Source of the DNA: an uncultured Bacilli bacterium
Lineage (GTDB): Bacteria > Bacillota_I > Bacilli_A > RF39 > UBA660
Assembly (NCBI GenBank): GCA_910584655.1
Contig: CAJUBJ010000008.1
Span: 25,463-89,462 of the forward strand
DNA: 64,000 bases
Direction of reading: 5' to 3'
Shown here: piece by piece, positions 41,319 through 48,834 of the stretch
Layout of the letters: each line of letters opens with the position of its first letter
Position numbering within the stretch: position 1 is the first letter of the stretch
Notes under the pieces: model-generated
What the model saw: only the letters and a program-made list of their open reading frames with translations
The model's database searches: none
Told to the model about the DNA's origin: nothing
Program-made: the position numbers and the translations under genes

Positions 41319-43234
41319 TGAATAAAAAGTTTGGATATGTAAGAGTTGCTGCTTCAGTGCCAGAATTAAAAGTAGCTAATGTTGAATTTAATACTGATGA
41401 AGTAATTAAGGAAATAAAAAGTTTAGATAAGGAAGGTGTACAAATAGTAACTTTTCCTGAACTTTGTCTAACTGGATATACTTGTGCTGATTTATTTAGT
41501 CAAGATATATTAATTAGTAAATCTAAAGAAGCTATTAAAAAGGTAATTGATGAAACTAAGGTATTAGATATTATATCTATTATAGGAGCACCTATTGTTT
41601 GTGATAATCAATTATTTAATTGTGCAGTAGTTATTAATAAAGGTGAGATTTTAGGCATTGTTCCAAAAACTTATATTCCTAATTATGGAGAATTTTATGA
41701 AAAAAGATGGTTTAGTACAAGTAATACTTTGACTAGTAGAATAATTAAGATGTTTGGTAAAGAAGTTCCTATAGGTACTGATTTGATTTTTAGGGATAAA
41801 GATGATGATAAATTTACTTTTGGTATTGAAGTATGTGAAGATTTATGGAGTCCTAAAGCACCAAGTGTAGAAGCTGCTTTAAATGGAGCTACTATGATAT
41901 TTAATTTATCTGCTAGTAATGAGGTAATTGGCAAATATGGTTATCGTAAGAATTTAATTAATATGCAATCTGCTAAAAATGTTTGTGCATATATTTATAG
42001 TTCTTCAGGAGTTAATGAATCTACAACAGATTTAGTGTTCTCAGGTTATGCTTCTATTGCAGAGAATGGTTCTACTTTAGTTGAAAACAATAGATTTGAT
42101 TTTGAAACTAACCATATTGTTGCAGATGTTGATATCCAAAGACTTATGAACAATAGAATTAAAGATATTAGTTTTATGGGAATTGGAGCGTCAAGTAATT
42201 ATCGAGTTATTGATATAGAATTAAATGATAAGAACGAAGATTTATTTAGAACTTATGATGCTTATCCATTTGTTCCTAGTAATGAATCTAAAAGAGCAGA
42301 AAGATGTTCAGAAATTGTAAATATTCAAGCTTGTGGTTTAGCTAAACGTATTAAACATACTGGTATGAAGAAATGTGTTATTGGTATTAGTGGAGGACTT
42401 GATTCAACTTTAGCTTTCTTAGTTGTTATTGAAGCTTATAGAAAGTTAGGTATTAGTTTTGATAATTTAATTGGTGTAACAATGCCAGGATTTGGTACTA
42501 CAGGTAGAACTTATAATAATGCATTAACACTAATGAAAAATTATGGTGTAACAATGAGAGAAGTGAGTATTAAAGATGCTTCTTTACAACATTTTAAAGA
42601 TATTGGATTGGATCCTGAAGACAGAAGTGTTACTTATGAAAATACTCAAGCTAGAGAAAGAACACAAATATTAATGGATATTGCTAATAAAGAAGGCGGA
42701 CTTGTTATTGGTACTGGAGACTTATCTGAATTAGCATTAGGATGGTGTACTTATAATGGAGATCATATGTCTATGTATGCTGTTAACACATCTATTCCAA
42801 AGACTTTAGTTAGATATTTGGTTAAATATTTTGCTGATATTGAATCTAATGAAGAATGTAAAAAGACAATTTTAGATATTTTGGATACTCCAATTAGTCC
42901 AGAACTATTACCTCCAGATAAAAATGGAAACATTAAACAACAAACTGAAAGTGTTGTTGGACCTTATATATTACATGATTTCTTTTTATATCATTTTATG
43001 AGATATGGAGCTAGTCCAGAAAAAATTAAATATATTGCTAATAAAACTTTTGATGGAATGTATGATGAAAGTACAATTGATAAATGGTTAAAGTTCTTTA
43101 TTAAGAGATTCTTTAATCAACAATTCAAACGTAGTTGTTTACCTGATGGTCCTAAGGTTGGTACAATAAGTGTATCTCCAAGAGGAGATTTAAGAATGCC
43201 AAGTGATGCTGATGCAAGTAGTTGGTTAAATTAA
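41318..43234 (+). CDS. nadE: Glutamine-dependent NAD+ synthetase
   Basis: This 638-residue enzyme makes NAD from nicotinate adenine dinucleotide, using glutamine. The N-terminal glutaminase (nitrilase fold) shows Glu in TFPELCLTGYT (about residue 48), Lys in 'IVPKTYIPNYGEFYEKRWF' (about 114) and Cys in GIEVCEDLW (about 176). The C-terminal ATP pyrophosphatase has GISGGLDSTLA (about 359) and 'GTGDLSELALGW' (about 466). The protein is translationally coupled to the NUDIX gene and is the last of the operon; a terminator follows. Confidence 0.97.
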   Translation: MNKKFGYVRVAASVPELKVANVEFNTDEVIKEIKSLDKEGVQIVTFPELCLTGYTCADLFSQDILISKSKEAIKKVIDETKVLDIISIIGAPIVCDNQLFNCAVVINKGEILGIVPKTYIPNYGEFYEKRWFSTSNTLTSRIIKMFGKEVPIGTDLIFRDKDDDKFTFGIEVCEDLWSPKAPSVEAALNGATMIFNLSASNEVIGKYGYRKNLINMQSAKNVCAYIYSSSGVNESTTDLVFSGYASIAENGSTLVENNRFDFETNHIVADVDIQRLMNNRIKDISFMGIGASSNYRVIDIELNDKNEDLFRTYDAYPFVPSNESKRAERCSEIVNIQACGLAKRIKHTGMKKCVIGISGGLDSTLAFLVVIEAYRKLGISFDNLIGVTMPGFGTTGRTYNNALTLMKNYGVTMREVSIKDASLQHFKDIGLDPEDRSVTYENTQARERTQILMDIANKEGGLVIGTGDLSELALGWCTYNGDHMSMYAVNTSIPKTLVRYLVKYFADIESNEECKKTILDILDTPISPELLPPDKNGNIKQQTESVVGPYILHDFFLYHFMRYGASPEKIKYIANKTFDGMYDESTIDKWLKFFIKRFFNQQFKRSCLPDGPKVGTISVSPRGDLRMPSDADASSWLN

Positions 43235-43237
43235 AAG

Positions 43238-43263
43238 AAGAATATCGTTTGATATTCTTTTTG
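43238..43263 (+). terminator. Terminator after nadE
   Basis: AAGAATATC-GTTT-GATATTCTT (43238-43259), then T. The 3' arm also contains the -35 box (TTGATA) of the small RNA promoter. Confidence 0.85.
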
Positions 43264-43276
43264 TATGTGTTATAAT
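43249..43276 (+). promoter_or_regulatory. Promoter of small RNA
   Basis: TTGATA (43249-43254), 16-base spacer, TATAAT (43271-43276), overlapping the nadE terminator. Confidence 0.7.
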
Positions 43277-43282
43277 ATTATT

Positions 43283-43388
43283 AGGAAAGAGATATCATTT
43301 TTATAAAAAAATGATACATTTGAAGTGGGTCAAATGTCTTTCTTAGTTTTTTGTTGGTTCTGATTAGTTATAATCAGAACTTTTTAAT
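43283..43388 (+). ncRNA. Candidate antitoxin-like small RNA
   Basis: From the promoter at 43249 a transcript of about 105 bases would run to the terminator at 43357-43388 (GTTCTGATTA-GTTA-TAATCAGAAC then T). It contains two more hairpins, ATATCATTTTT with AAAAATGATA near 43292-43316 and CATTTGA-AGTGGG-TCAAATG (43317-43336). No ORF with a ribosome site lies in it. It points toward the small hydrophobic-peptide gene on the other strand (43389-43467), so the two RNAs would overlap at their 3' ends, as in the txpA/RatA type I toxin-antitoxin pair. Confidence 0.55.
43357..43388 (+). terminator. Terminator of the small RNA
   Basis: GTTCTGATTA (43357-43366) pairs with TAATCAGAAC (43371-43380), followed by TTTTT. 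Confidence 0.85.
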
Positions 43389-43467
43389 TTACTTAGAAAT
43401 TAAAACAAACAAAATTACTAGAAGAAATAATATTATAATGTTTTTGAAAAAAGTTTTCTAAACTCAT
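43389..43467 (-). pseudogene. Small hydrophobic peptide gene, toxin-like, with apparent frameshift
   Basis: AGGAGGTGAT (43471-43480 on the minus strand) lies seven bases before an ATG (43467). In frame this gives a 24-residue peptide starting MSLENFFQKHYN that is not hydrophobic. If one T of the T6 run (minus strand, after AAC) is skipped or deleted, the product is MSLENFFKN followed by IIILFLLVILFVLIS and a final K: 25 residues with a clear membrane helix, as in type I toxins such as Fst. So the gene is either inactivated by a homopolymer indel, read by +1 frameshifting, or affected by a sequence error. The strong ribosome site supports a real gene. Confidence 0.55.
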
Positions 43468-43559
43468 AATATCACCTCCTGTTCAATTTAGAATTACGTA
43501 ACCAAAATCCCCTGAACAAGAAAGACATCTGCAACAAATGTATCGAGACTTAAAATAAC

Positions 43560-43716
43560 ATTAAATATGTAGTAAGTAAATAGCAAAATAAGTCTTTTTT
43601 AGGCAAGTTTTATTTTGTTAATTTTTTTATAAGTAAATTATTTTTTTGTTATATAAATTGTTATTAAAATAAGATTTTTATTTTTAGTTAATGTAATAGA
43701 GTGTAGTTGACCCTTC
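43560..43716. other. AT-rich intergenic stretch with no recognised feature
   Basis: Between the 5' region of the toxin-like gene and the next promoter I see only T- and A-rich sequence, with possible minus-strand promoter elements near 43575-43595 (TTGCTA ... TTTAAT). No ORF with a ribosome site is visible. Confidence 0.5.
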
Positions 43717-43745
43717 TTGACTTTTTGTTAAAAATATGGTATTAT
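43717..43745 (+). promoter_or_regulatory. Promoter of riboswitch-like leader
   Basis: TTGACT (43717-43722), 17-base spacer, TATTAT (43740-43745). Confidence 0.78.
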
Positions 43746-43751
43746 TAAATC

Positions 43752-43875
43752 ACTTAAGAGGGAGTAGTTCCACTTGATGAAAGTGTAATAATTCGACTAT
43801 ACGGTTAATAAAAAACCCGGATTATTTAAATCTATAGAACAAGACTTTTATGTAAGATAGCATAAAAGTTTTTTA
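43752..43875 (+). promoter_or_regulatory. Riboswitch-like leader, possibly yybP-ykoY (Mn2+) type
   Basis: The transcript would begin near 43752 with CTTAAGAGGGAGTAG and contains CCACTT...AAGTG-type and CTATA/TATAG pairings, then ACAAGACTTTTATG. The beginning (AGGGAGTAG) and the end (CAAGACTTT) resemble the two conserved strands of the yybP-ykoY manganese riboswitch. The 3' strand, ACTTTTATG (43844-43852), also pairs with CATAAAAGT (43861-43869) in a terminator followed by T6. Sharing one strand between the aptamer's closing stem and a terminator is how such switches work. The class is uncertain: the middle part could not be aligned by eye, and the downstream genes are not known Mn2+ genes. 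Confidence 0.55.
43844..43875 (+). terminator. Terminator 1 of leader
   Basis: ACTTTTATG-TAAGATAG-CATAAAAGT (43844-43869) then TTTTTT. Confidence 0.88.
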
Positions 43876-43889
43876 TACTAATAAACATA

Positions 43890-43920
43890 AACCTTTATGC
43901 TAGAGCATAGAGGTTTTTTC
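43890..43920 (+). terminator. Terminator 2 of leader
   Basis: AACCTTTATG (43890-43899) pairs with CATAGAGGTT (43906-43915), one G-U pair, then T6. A second stop signal in the same leader, 55 bases before the gene. Confidence 0.85.
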
Positions 43921-43974
43921 AATCTTAAGTATAGGATTTATATTAAACTTTAAAAAATGATGGGAGAGATGTTT

Positions 43975-44829
43975 ATGATATGGTTAGGTTTAAGTATAAT
44001 TGCAATGGTAGTTTTGATGATAATGATTGGAATTAGTTGTAAGTCAAAAGATAAGAATTTTTTTCCAACAATATTAATTGGTTTAGCAGGATTATTATTG
44101 ATTATTCCTGGATGTATTACAACTATAGCAACTGGAGAAGTTGGTATTAAGACAACTTGGGGTAAAATAACTAATACTAATATGAAAGAAGGTATTCAGT
44201 TTAAGTTCCCTTGGCAGAATGTTATAAAAATGAATATTAAAGTTCAAAAGTATGAAAATGAAAAAAGTATGGAAACATCAACAAAAGATATGCAAGTAGT
44301 AAAGTCTGTTATAGTATCGGTTAATTATCAATTAGATGAAGATAAAGTTACAGAAATGTATAGACAAGTTGGACAAAATTATAATGCCATAGTTTTAGAA
44401 CCAGCAATTCAAGAATCAATCAAGAGTGCTATATCTCAATATAATGCAGAAGAATTGGTTACTAAGAGAAATGAAGTAAGTGATAAAATTTTAGAAACTC
44501 TTTCTGTAAAAGTAAATGAATATGGATTAAAGGTAATATCTGTATCAGTAAAAAACTTTGATTTTAGTAGTGAATATAATGCTAGTATTGAGAGAAAAAC
44601 TATTGCAGAACAAAATGCTTTAACAGCAGAACAAGAATTGAAAACAAGTGAAGCTAATGCTAAGAAGAAAGTTATAGAGGCTCAGGCTGAAGCAGAAGCT
44701 AATAAAATAAAAAATTCAACAATTACTGATGAAATATTAACACAACAATTTATCGAGAAGTGGAATGGTGAGTTGCCTAAAGTTATGGGCGAAGGAAATA
44801 TTTTTGATGTAACTAGTTTAATTAAATAA
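43975..44829 (+). CDS. SPFH/Band 7 (prohibitin-like) membrane protein
   Basis: This 284-residue protein has two N-terminal hydrophobic segments (about residues 2-20 and 28-50) and an SPFH domain ('TIATGEVGIKTTWGKITN' to about 200), followed by a coiled coil rich in Ala, Glu and Lys (ASIERKTIAEQNALTAEQEL and on). SPFH proteins form large ring-shaped membrane oligomers that organise lipids or control proteases such as FtsH. ATG 43975 is selected because GGGAGAG lies seven bases upstream; earlier in-frame ATGs (43957, 43969) do not fit that site. Its expression would be under the leader at 43752. Two lipoprotein genes follow. Confidence 0.88.
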   Translation: MIWLGLSIIAMVVLMIMIGISCKSKDKNFFPTILIGLAGLLLIIPGCITTIATGEVGIKTTWGKITNTNMKEGIQFKFPWQNVIKMNIKVQKYENEKSMETSTKDMQVVKSVIVSVNYQLDEDKVTEMYRQVGQNYNAIVLEPAIQESIKSAISQYNAEELVTKRNEVSDKILETLSVKVNEYGLKVISVSVKNFDFSSEYNASIERKTIAEQNALTAEQELKTSEANAKKKVIEAQAEAEANKIKNSTITDEILTQQFIEKWNGELPKVMGEGNIFDVTSLIK

Positions 44830-44873
44830 AAACATATAATTTTAAATTAATTAGCAGGATGGGAGATGGTTTT

Positions 44874-45659
44874 ATGAAGAATTTAAAATTGAATTTAAAA
44901 AAGATGATTAAGTTAAGAGGTATGCCGTTAGTACTGGCTGCTACAGTGATGGCGACTGGATTGACAGGGTGTGGAAAAAAGGCTGAGTGTGATGTTAAAG
45001 GTAGTCATGCACATCTTTATGTAAATGAAAATAATTTTGTTAGATATATTGATAAAGAGTATTTAAATTATGAAGGCTACGAAAGACAAGATGATTATAT
45101 TTCGTTAACAGATGATGAAGTTGAAATACGTAAGTTTGAAGATAAAAAGAACTTACTTAGAATTGATGAAAATATAGAAGCTATAGAAGCTGTTCAACAA
45201 CAGAATCATGATTATATTGAGTATAGGTATGCGTATACTTATTTAATGCCTATACCTCACTATATTAGAACAGGTAAAACAAGTAGCGTTTATTTTACTT
45301 ATATTCCAACAACACATTATTCTTGGACTAATAATCCAAATCATAGTAGATTAACTGGAGAACAAAGAAGATGTCATCATGTTTATCAAGCATATAATGT
45401 TGTTATGGATGAAAAAGGTAAATATGTCTTAGTTCCTAGTGAATATGTAGATAATATCTTTGATTTAAATGGAGAGTATACATATATTAAAGAAAAGTTC
45501 TGTAAGGTTATTGATGCTGAGTATGGATATGAGCTTGACTATGAAGATGGGGTAGAAGACGATCCTGATTTAATTCAGGAAGAAGAAGTTACTGATGAAA
45601 AGTCTGTTACTCAGGGTTCTTCTACAGAAAATAAAATATTAACTAAAAGTTTAACTTAA
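44874..45659 (+). CDS. Predicted lipoprotein, paralogue 1
   Basis: This 261-residue protein has a signal peptide with a lipobox, ATGLTGC (about residues 24-30), after 'LRGMPLVLAATV', so it is probably lipid-anchored to the outer face of the membrane. The mature part has no domain I recognise: it contains HAHLYVNE near the start, a Tyr-rich central region and HYSWTNNPNHSRLTGEQRRCHH, and an acidic C-terminal tail. It is about 45 per cent identical by eye to the next gene, with which it shares the block GCGKKAEC. GGGAGATGG precedes the ATG. Confidence 0.82.
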   Translation: MKNLKLNLKKMIKLRGMPLVLAATVMATGLTGCGKKAECDVKGSHAHLYVNENNFVRYIDKEYLNYEGYERQDDYISLTDDEVEIRKFEDKKNLLRIDENIEAIEAVQQQNHDYIEYRYAYTYLMPIPHYIRTGKTSSVYFTYIPTTHYSWTNNPNHSRLTGEQRRCHHVYQAYNVVMDEKGKYVLVPSEYVDNIFDLNGEYTYIKEKFCKVIDAEYGYELDYEDGVEDDPDLIQEEEVTDEKSVTQGSSTENKILTKSLT

Positions 45660-45681
45660 TAAATAAGAGAGGATGATTTAT

Positions 45682-46443
45682 ATGAAAAATTTTAATTTAA
45701 ATTTAAAAAAAATGGTGAAATTGCGAGGAGTTCCTTTGGCATTAGCTGCGACAGTTTTAGCTACAAGTTTAACAGGCTGTGGTAAAAAAGCTGAATGTAA
45801 TGTTGAGGGTGATCATGCTCATCTTTATACTAATGAAGAAGGGTATGAAGCATATTATAACAAAGAATATTTAACTTATGATGGATATGAAAGACAAGAA
45901 GAGTATATACCACTAACTGAAGAAGAAGTATCATTATATAAGTTTTTAGATAAGAAAGATTTAATTAGTTTGGATGATAATTTAGATACAATATTGGCTC
46001 AACAAGAGCAAAATCAAGATTATGTAGAATATAGATATTCATATAGAAAAACTATTAGAAGAAAAGTTGGTAAAGTATGGACACATAGAGTAGTTACAAG
46101 ATATTCTTGGACTAGTGATCCAAATCATGAAAATTTAACTGGTGAGACAAGACTTTGTCATTATCTTTACCAAGCTTGTAATGTTTATAAAGATGAATAT
46201 GGTAAGTATGTTGTTATTCCTAGTGAAGAAGTTGATGATATTAGTGAATTAGTTGGTAACTATACTTATGTAAAAAAAGTCTTCTATAAAGTTGTGAATA
46301 TAGAAAATAATTTAGAACTTGATTATGAAGATGGTCAAGATCCTAAAGACGAAGTTTCTAAAAGTGATACTTTAGAACAAGGTTATACTGCTAAAAGTAA
46401 TGTTGTATATGCAGAAGGACCAAAGTTAATAAAAAGTTATTAA
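45682..46443 (+). CDS. Predicted lipoprotein, paralogue 2
   Basis: This 253-residue protein is a tandem paralogue of the previous gene. The lipobox reads SLTGC; the shared blocks are GCGKKAEC, DHAHLYTNE, LTYDGYERQEEYI, 'RYSWTSDPNHENLTGE' and ELDYEDG. The duplication is probably fairly old because the middle parts differ. AGAGAGGATG precedes ATG 45682. A terminator follows it, so the SPFH gene and the two lipoprotein genes make one unit. A function in the envelope is likely from location only. Confidence 0.82.
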   Translation: MKNFNLNLKKMVKLRGVPLALAATVLATSLTGCGKKAECNVEGDHAHLYTNEEGYEAYYNKEYLTYDGYERQEEYIPLTEEEVSLYKFLDKKDLISLDDNLDTILAQQEQNQDYVEYRYSYRKTIRRKVGKVWTHRVVTRYSWTSDPNHENLTGETRLCHYLYQACNVYKDEYGKYVVIPSEEVDDISELVGNYTYVKKVFYKVVNIENNLELDYEDGQDPKDEVSKSDTLEQGYTAKSNVVYAEGPKLIKSY

Positions 46444-46446
46444 AAT

Positions 46447-46480
46447 AAGGGCTTAATTTAGGTTAAGCTTCTTTTTTTAT
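46447..46480 (+). terminator. Terminator after lipoprotein genes
   Basis: GCTTAA (46451-46456) pairs with TTAAGC (46463-46468) with flanking A/T pairs, then a T run. Confidence 0.75.
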
Positions 46481-46510
46481 ACTTGTTTTTAATTTTTTAT
46501 TAAAAAGTAG

Positions 46511-46549
46511 TTGACAAATCTGTTTGTTATTAATATAATGTTAATAACA
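46511..46549 (+). promoter_or_regulatory. Promoter and operator of the second NAD-regulon unit
   Basis: TTGACA (46511-46516), 17-base spacer, TATAAT (46534-46539). The inverted repeat TGTTATTAA (46525-46533) / TTAATAACA (46541-46549) is perfect and centred on the -10 box. The 64-base cassette 46486-46549 differs from the pncA promoter at only four positions. A related palindrome TGTTGATATTAACA lies downstream at 46570-46583. Confidence 0.87.
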
Positions 46550-46615
46550 AAAGAAATTTTATTTTAGATTGTTGATATTAACAAATAGTTAATATGTAGA
46601 AAGAGGGAAAAGGTT

Positions 46616-47026
46616 ATGGAAACAAAATTTAATAAACAAGAAACAATAAAATTAATTGAAGAATATTATGAAAAATTAGAAGGAAGGAAAGTAAAAGCAA
46701 CTATAGAGGCTAAAGCAGGTACTTTTGGATTATATGAAACTAAGGGATGTCAAACTACAATTACTATTGCAGAAACTATGGAAATTGCAGGCATGAATAA
46801 AGAAGTTAAATACGATTTAACTAAAGAAGAGTTAACAAAAAATTTAAGAGCTTTATTCGCACTTTATGAATTTGATGTAAAAGGTATAGATTTAGATGAT
46901 GGCATATCTTCAAGTTGCGAAGGTTATGGATGGATGGAGTATACTGTTAGTAAAGCATATTTTAATGGTATAACTGTTAATTTAGAAAAAGATAAAGGTG
47001 TTAAATTAGGTAAAAAAGTTGGATAG
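46616..47026 (+). CDS. Protein of unknown function in NAD-regulon unit
   Basis: This 136-residue soluble protein has no domain I recognise. It begins with a helix (FNKQETIKLIEEYYEKLEG), then strand-like sequence (KVKATIEAKAGTFGLYETKG; TTITIAETMEIAG), a helix and a 'CEGYGWMEYTVSKAYFNGITV' segment. It is the first gene after the NAD operator and stands directly before the PRPP synthetase homologue, which has only nine bases between the stop and its ATG. It may be a partner or regulator of that enzyme; no direct evidence. Confidence 0.68.
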   Translation: METKFNKQETIKLIEEYYEKLEGRKVKATIEAKAGTFGLYETKGCQTTITIAETMEIAGMNKEVKYDLTKEELTKNLRALFALYEFDVKGIDLDDGISSSCEGYGWMEYTVSKAYFNGITVNLEKDKGVKLGKKVG

Positions 47027-47035
47027 GTGATAAAC

Positions 47036-48112
47036 ATGAGTAAATTAAAATTAGTTGTAATGAATAATATAAATGATTTGGGTAATGAAGTTAATGAGAG
47101 TCTTAAAAAATTAAATAAGACAGATAAAAGTTATATAGCATCTACTTCAGCTGATAGATTTAGTAATGGAGAAGGTAAAGTAAAAATTGAGGATTCTGTT
47201 AATGGTGATGATTTATATATTTTAAGTGATGTAGGAAACTATGGAATAAGCTATAAAATGCATGGAAGGGATCATTATATGTCACCAGATGAACATTTTG
47301 AAGATATAAAAAGAGTTATTGCTGCTACTTCAGGACATGCTTCTAAAATAAATGTTATAATGCCACTTTTATATGAATCAAGACAACATAAAAGAAGAGG
47401 AAATGAGTCTTTAGATTGTGCTATAGCTTTACAAGAGTTGGAAAGAATTGGTGTAGATAATATAATAACTTTTGATGCACATGATCCAAGTATATGTAAT
47501 GCAATTCCTAGATTACCATTTGAAAATTTTTATCCTACGCATAGAATATTGGAAGAGTTAATAGATAAAGAAGATATTAATGATATGTTAGTTATAAGTC
47601 CTGATATGGGAGCTATGGAAAGAGCAAGATATTATGCTGATATGTTAGGCTGTGATGTTGGAGTTTTTTACAAGAGAAGAGATTTAAGTAAAGTAGTTAA
47701 TGGTAAAAATCCAATTGTTGAACATATGTATATGGGAGCAGATCCAAAGGGTAAAGATGTAATAGTTGTAGATGATATGATTGCTAGTGGTGGTTCTATG
47801 ATAGATGTAGCGGAGAACTTAAGAAGTAGAGGAGCTAGAAATATATATTTAATTGCAACATTTGCGTTGTTTACAGAGGGGACTGAAAAGTTTAGTGAGG
47901 CTTATGAAAAAGGATTGTTTGATAAGTTATATTCTACTAATTTATCTTATGTTCCAGAGAGTATTAAAACTAATAAATGGTATGTAGATGTAAATTGTTC
48001 TGATTATATTGCATTGATTATAGATACTTTTAATAAGAAAAAAGATATAGAACCATTATGGAATGGTAAGAAGACTATAATAGATAAAATTAATAAAAAG
48101 AAAAGTAATTAG
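47036..48112 (+). CDS. Ribose-phosphate pyrophosphokinase-like protein (divergent)
   Basis: This 358-residue protein belongs to the PRPP synthetase/phosphoribosyltransferase superfamily. The start has the pattern RFSNGEGKVKIEDSVNGDDLYI (split at about residues 39-60), 'FDAHDPSICNAIPRLPFENFY' is the equivalent of the H-A-P-Q segment, and the PRPP loop reads VVDDMIASGGSM (about 242-253). It is longer than housekeeping Prs (about 315) and differs in the ATP-flag region, so it is probably a specialised paralogue. PRPP is a substrate of PncB, so placement under the shared NAD operator makes sense. ATG 47036 follows AGGTGAT. Confidence 0.85.
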   Translation: MSKLKLVVMNNINDLGNEVNESLKKLNKTDKSYIASTSADRFSNGEGKVKIEDSVNGDDLYILSDVGNYGISYKMHGRDHYMSPDEHFEDIKRVIAATSGHASKINVIMPLLYESRQHKRRGNESLDCAIALQELERIGVDNIITFDAHDPSICNAIPRLPFENFYPTHRILEELIDKEDINDMLVISPDMGAMERARYYADMLGCDVGVFYKRRDLSKVVNGKNPIVEHMYMGADPKGKDVIVVDDMIASGGSMIDVAENLRSRGARNIYLIATFALFTEGTEKFSEAYEKGLFDKLYSTNLSYVPESIKTNKWYVDVNCSDYIALIIDTFNKKKDIEPLWNGKKTIIDKINKKKSN

Positions 48113-48141
48113 ATACTTTTTAATGTTTTGTTAAAAAGATA

Positions 48142-48180
48142 TTGACGTTTAATACTCTTTTTTATATAATGTTAATAACA
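48142..48180 (+). promoter_or_regulatory. Promoter of nadD operon with operator half sites
   Basis: TTGACG (48142-48147), 17-base spacer, TATAAT (48165-48170). The right half TTAATAACA (48172-48180) is kept; the left half is missing. TGTTATTAA occurs downstream at 48202-48210. The upstream sequence TTTTGTTAAAAAG is also shared with the pncA cassette. Confidence 0.75.
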
Positions 48181-48240
48181 AGGAAATATTTTTTTAAAAG
48201 GTGTTATTAATAAAGTAATAATATCAAGGAGATGATATAA

Positions 48241-48834
48241 ATGAAAATAGGAGTATTTGGAGGAAGTTTTAATCCCCCTCATAAAATGCATGAAGAAATA
48301 GCGAGCGAATTAGTTAATAAACAAGTTGTTGATAAAATTATATATGTTCCTACAGGAAGTCAATATAAATATAAAAATAATTTAGTAGATGACAAAAAGC
48401 GTTATGCAATGTTAAAACTTATTACTGCTAAAGATGAAAGATTTGCTGTTAGTGATTTCGAATTGAAAGATAATGTTGTTTATACTTGTGAAACACTTGC
48501 TCATTTTAAAGAAGAATATCCAGAAGATGAAATTTACTTTATATGTGGTACTGATAATTTAAGTTATATTGATAAATGGAAGAATGGATTAGAAATTTTA
48601 AAAAATTATAAGATTCTAGTGATTGATAGAAGTGGTAATGACGTTTATGAATTATTAGATCAATTTAAAGAGTATAAAGATAATATTGTTGTAGCTCCTG
48701 TTGAATTAAGAGATGTGTCATCTACTGAAATTAGAAATCTAATTTATGAAGGCAATTATGAAGAATTAGAAAAATATCTTGATAAGGAAGTTATTGATTA
48801 TATATTAAAGGAGAATTTATATGGAAGTGAATAA
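48241..48834 (+). CDS. nadD: Nicotinate-nucleotide adenylyltransferase
   Basis: This 197-residue enzyme adds AMP to nicotinate mononucleotide. The nucleotidyltransferase motif is GGSFNPPHKMH (residues 8-18), 'ICGTDNLSYIDKW' lies at about 101-113, and the closing SSTEIRNLI (about 162) is the ISSTxxR motif. The HD domain or YqeK gene that often accompanies nadD is not present. It is the first of an operon running to nadK (54382). The end overlaps the next gene by 14 bases. Confidence 0.96.
   Translation: MKIGVFGGSFNPPHKMHEEIASELVNKQVVDKIIYVPTGSQYKYKNNLVDDKKRYAMLKLITAKDERFAVSDFELKDNVVYTCETLAHFKEEYPEDEIYFICGTDNLSYIDKWKNGLEILKNYKILVIDRSGNDVYELLDQFKEYKDNIVVAPVELRDVSSTEIRNLIYEGNYEELEKYLDKEVIDYILKENLYGSE

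Noticed and set aside
43393..43467. In-frame 24-residue peptide as the real product
   Set aside because: It has no membrane segment or motif, whereas the frame reached by dropping one T gives a clear membrane peptide; I list it as a frameshifted gene instead.
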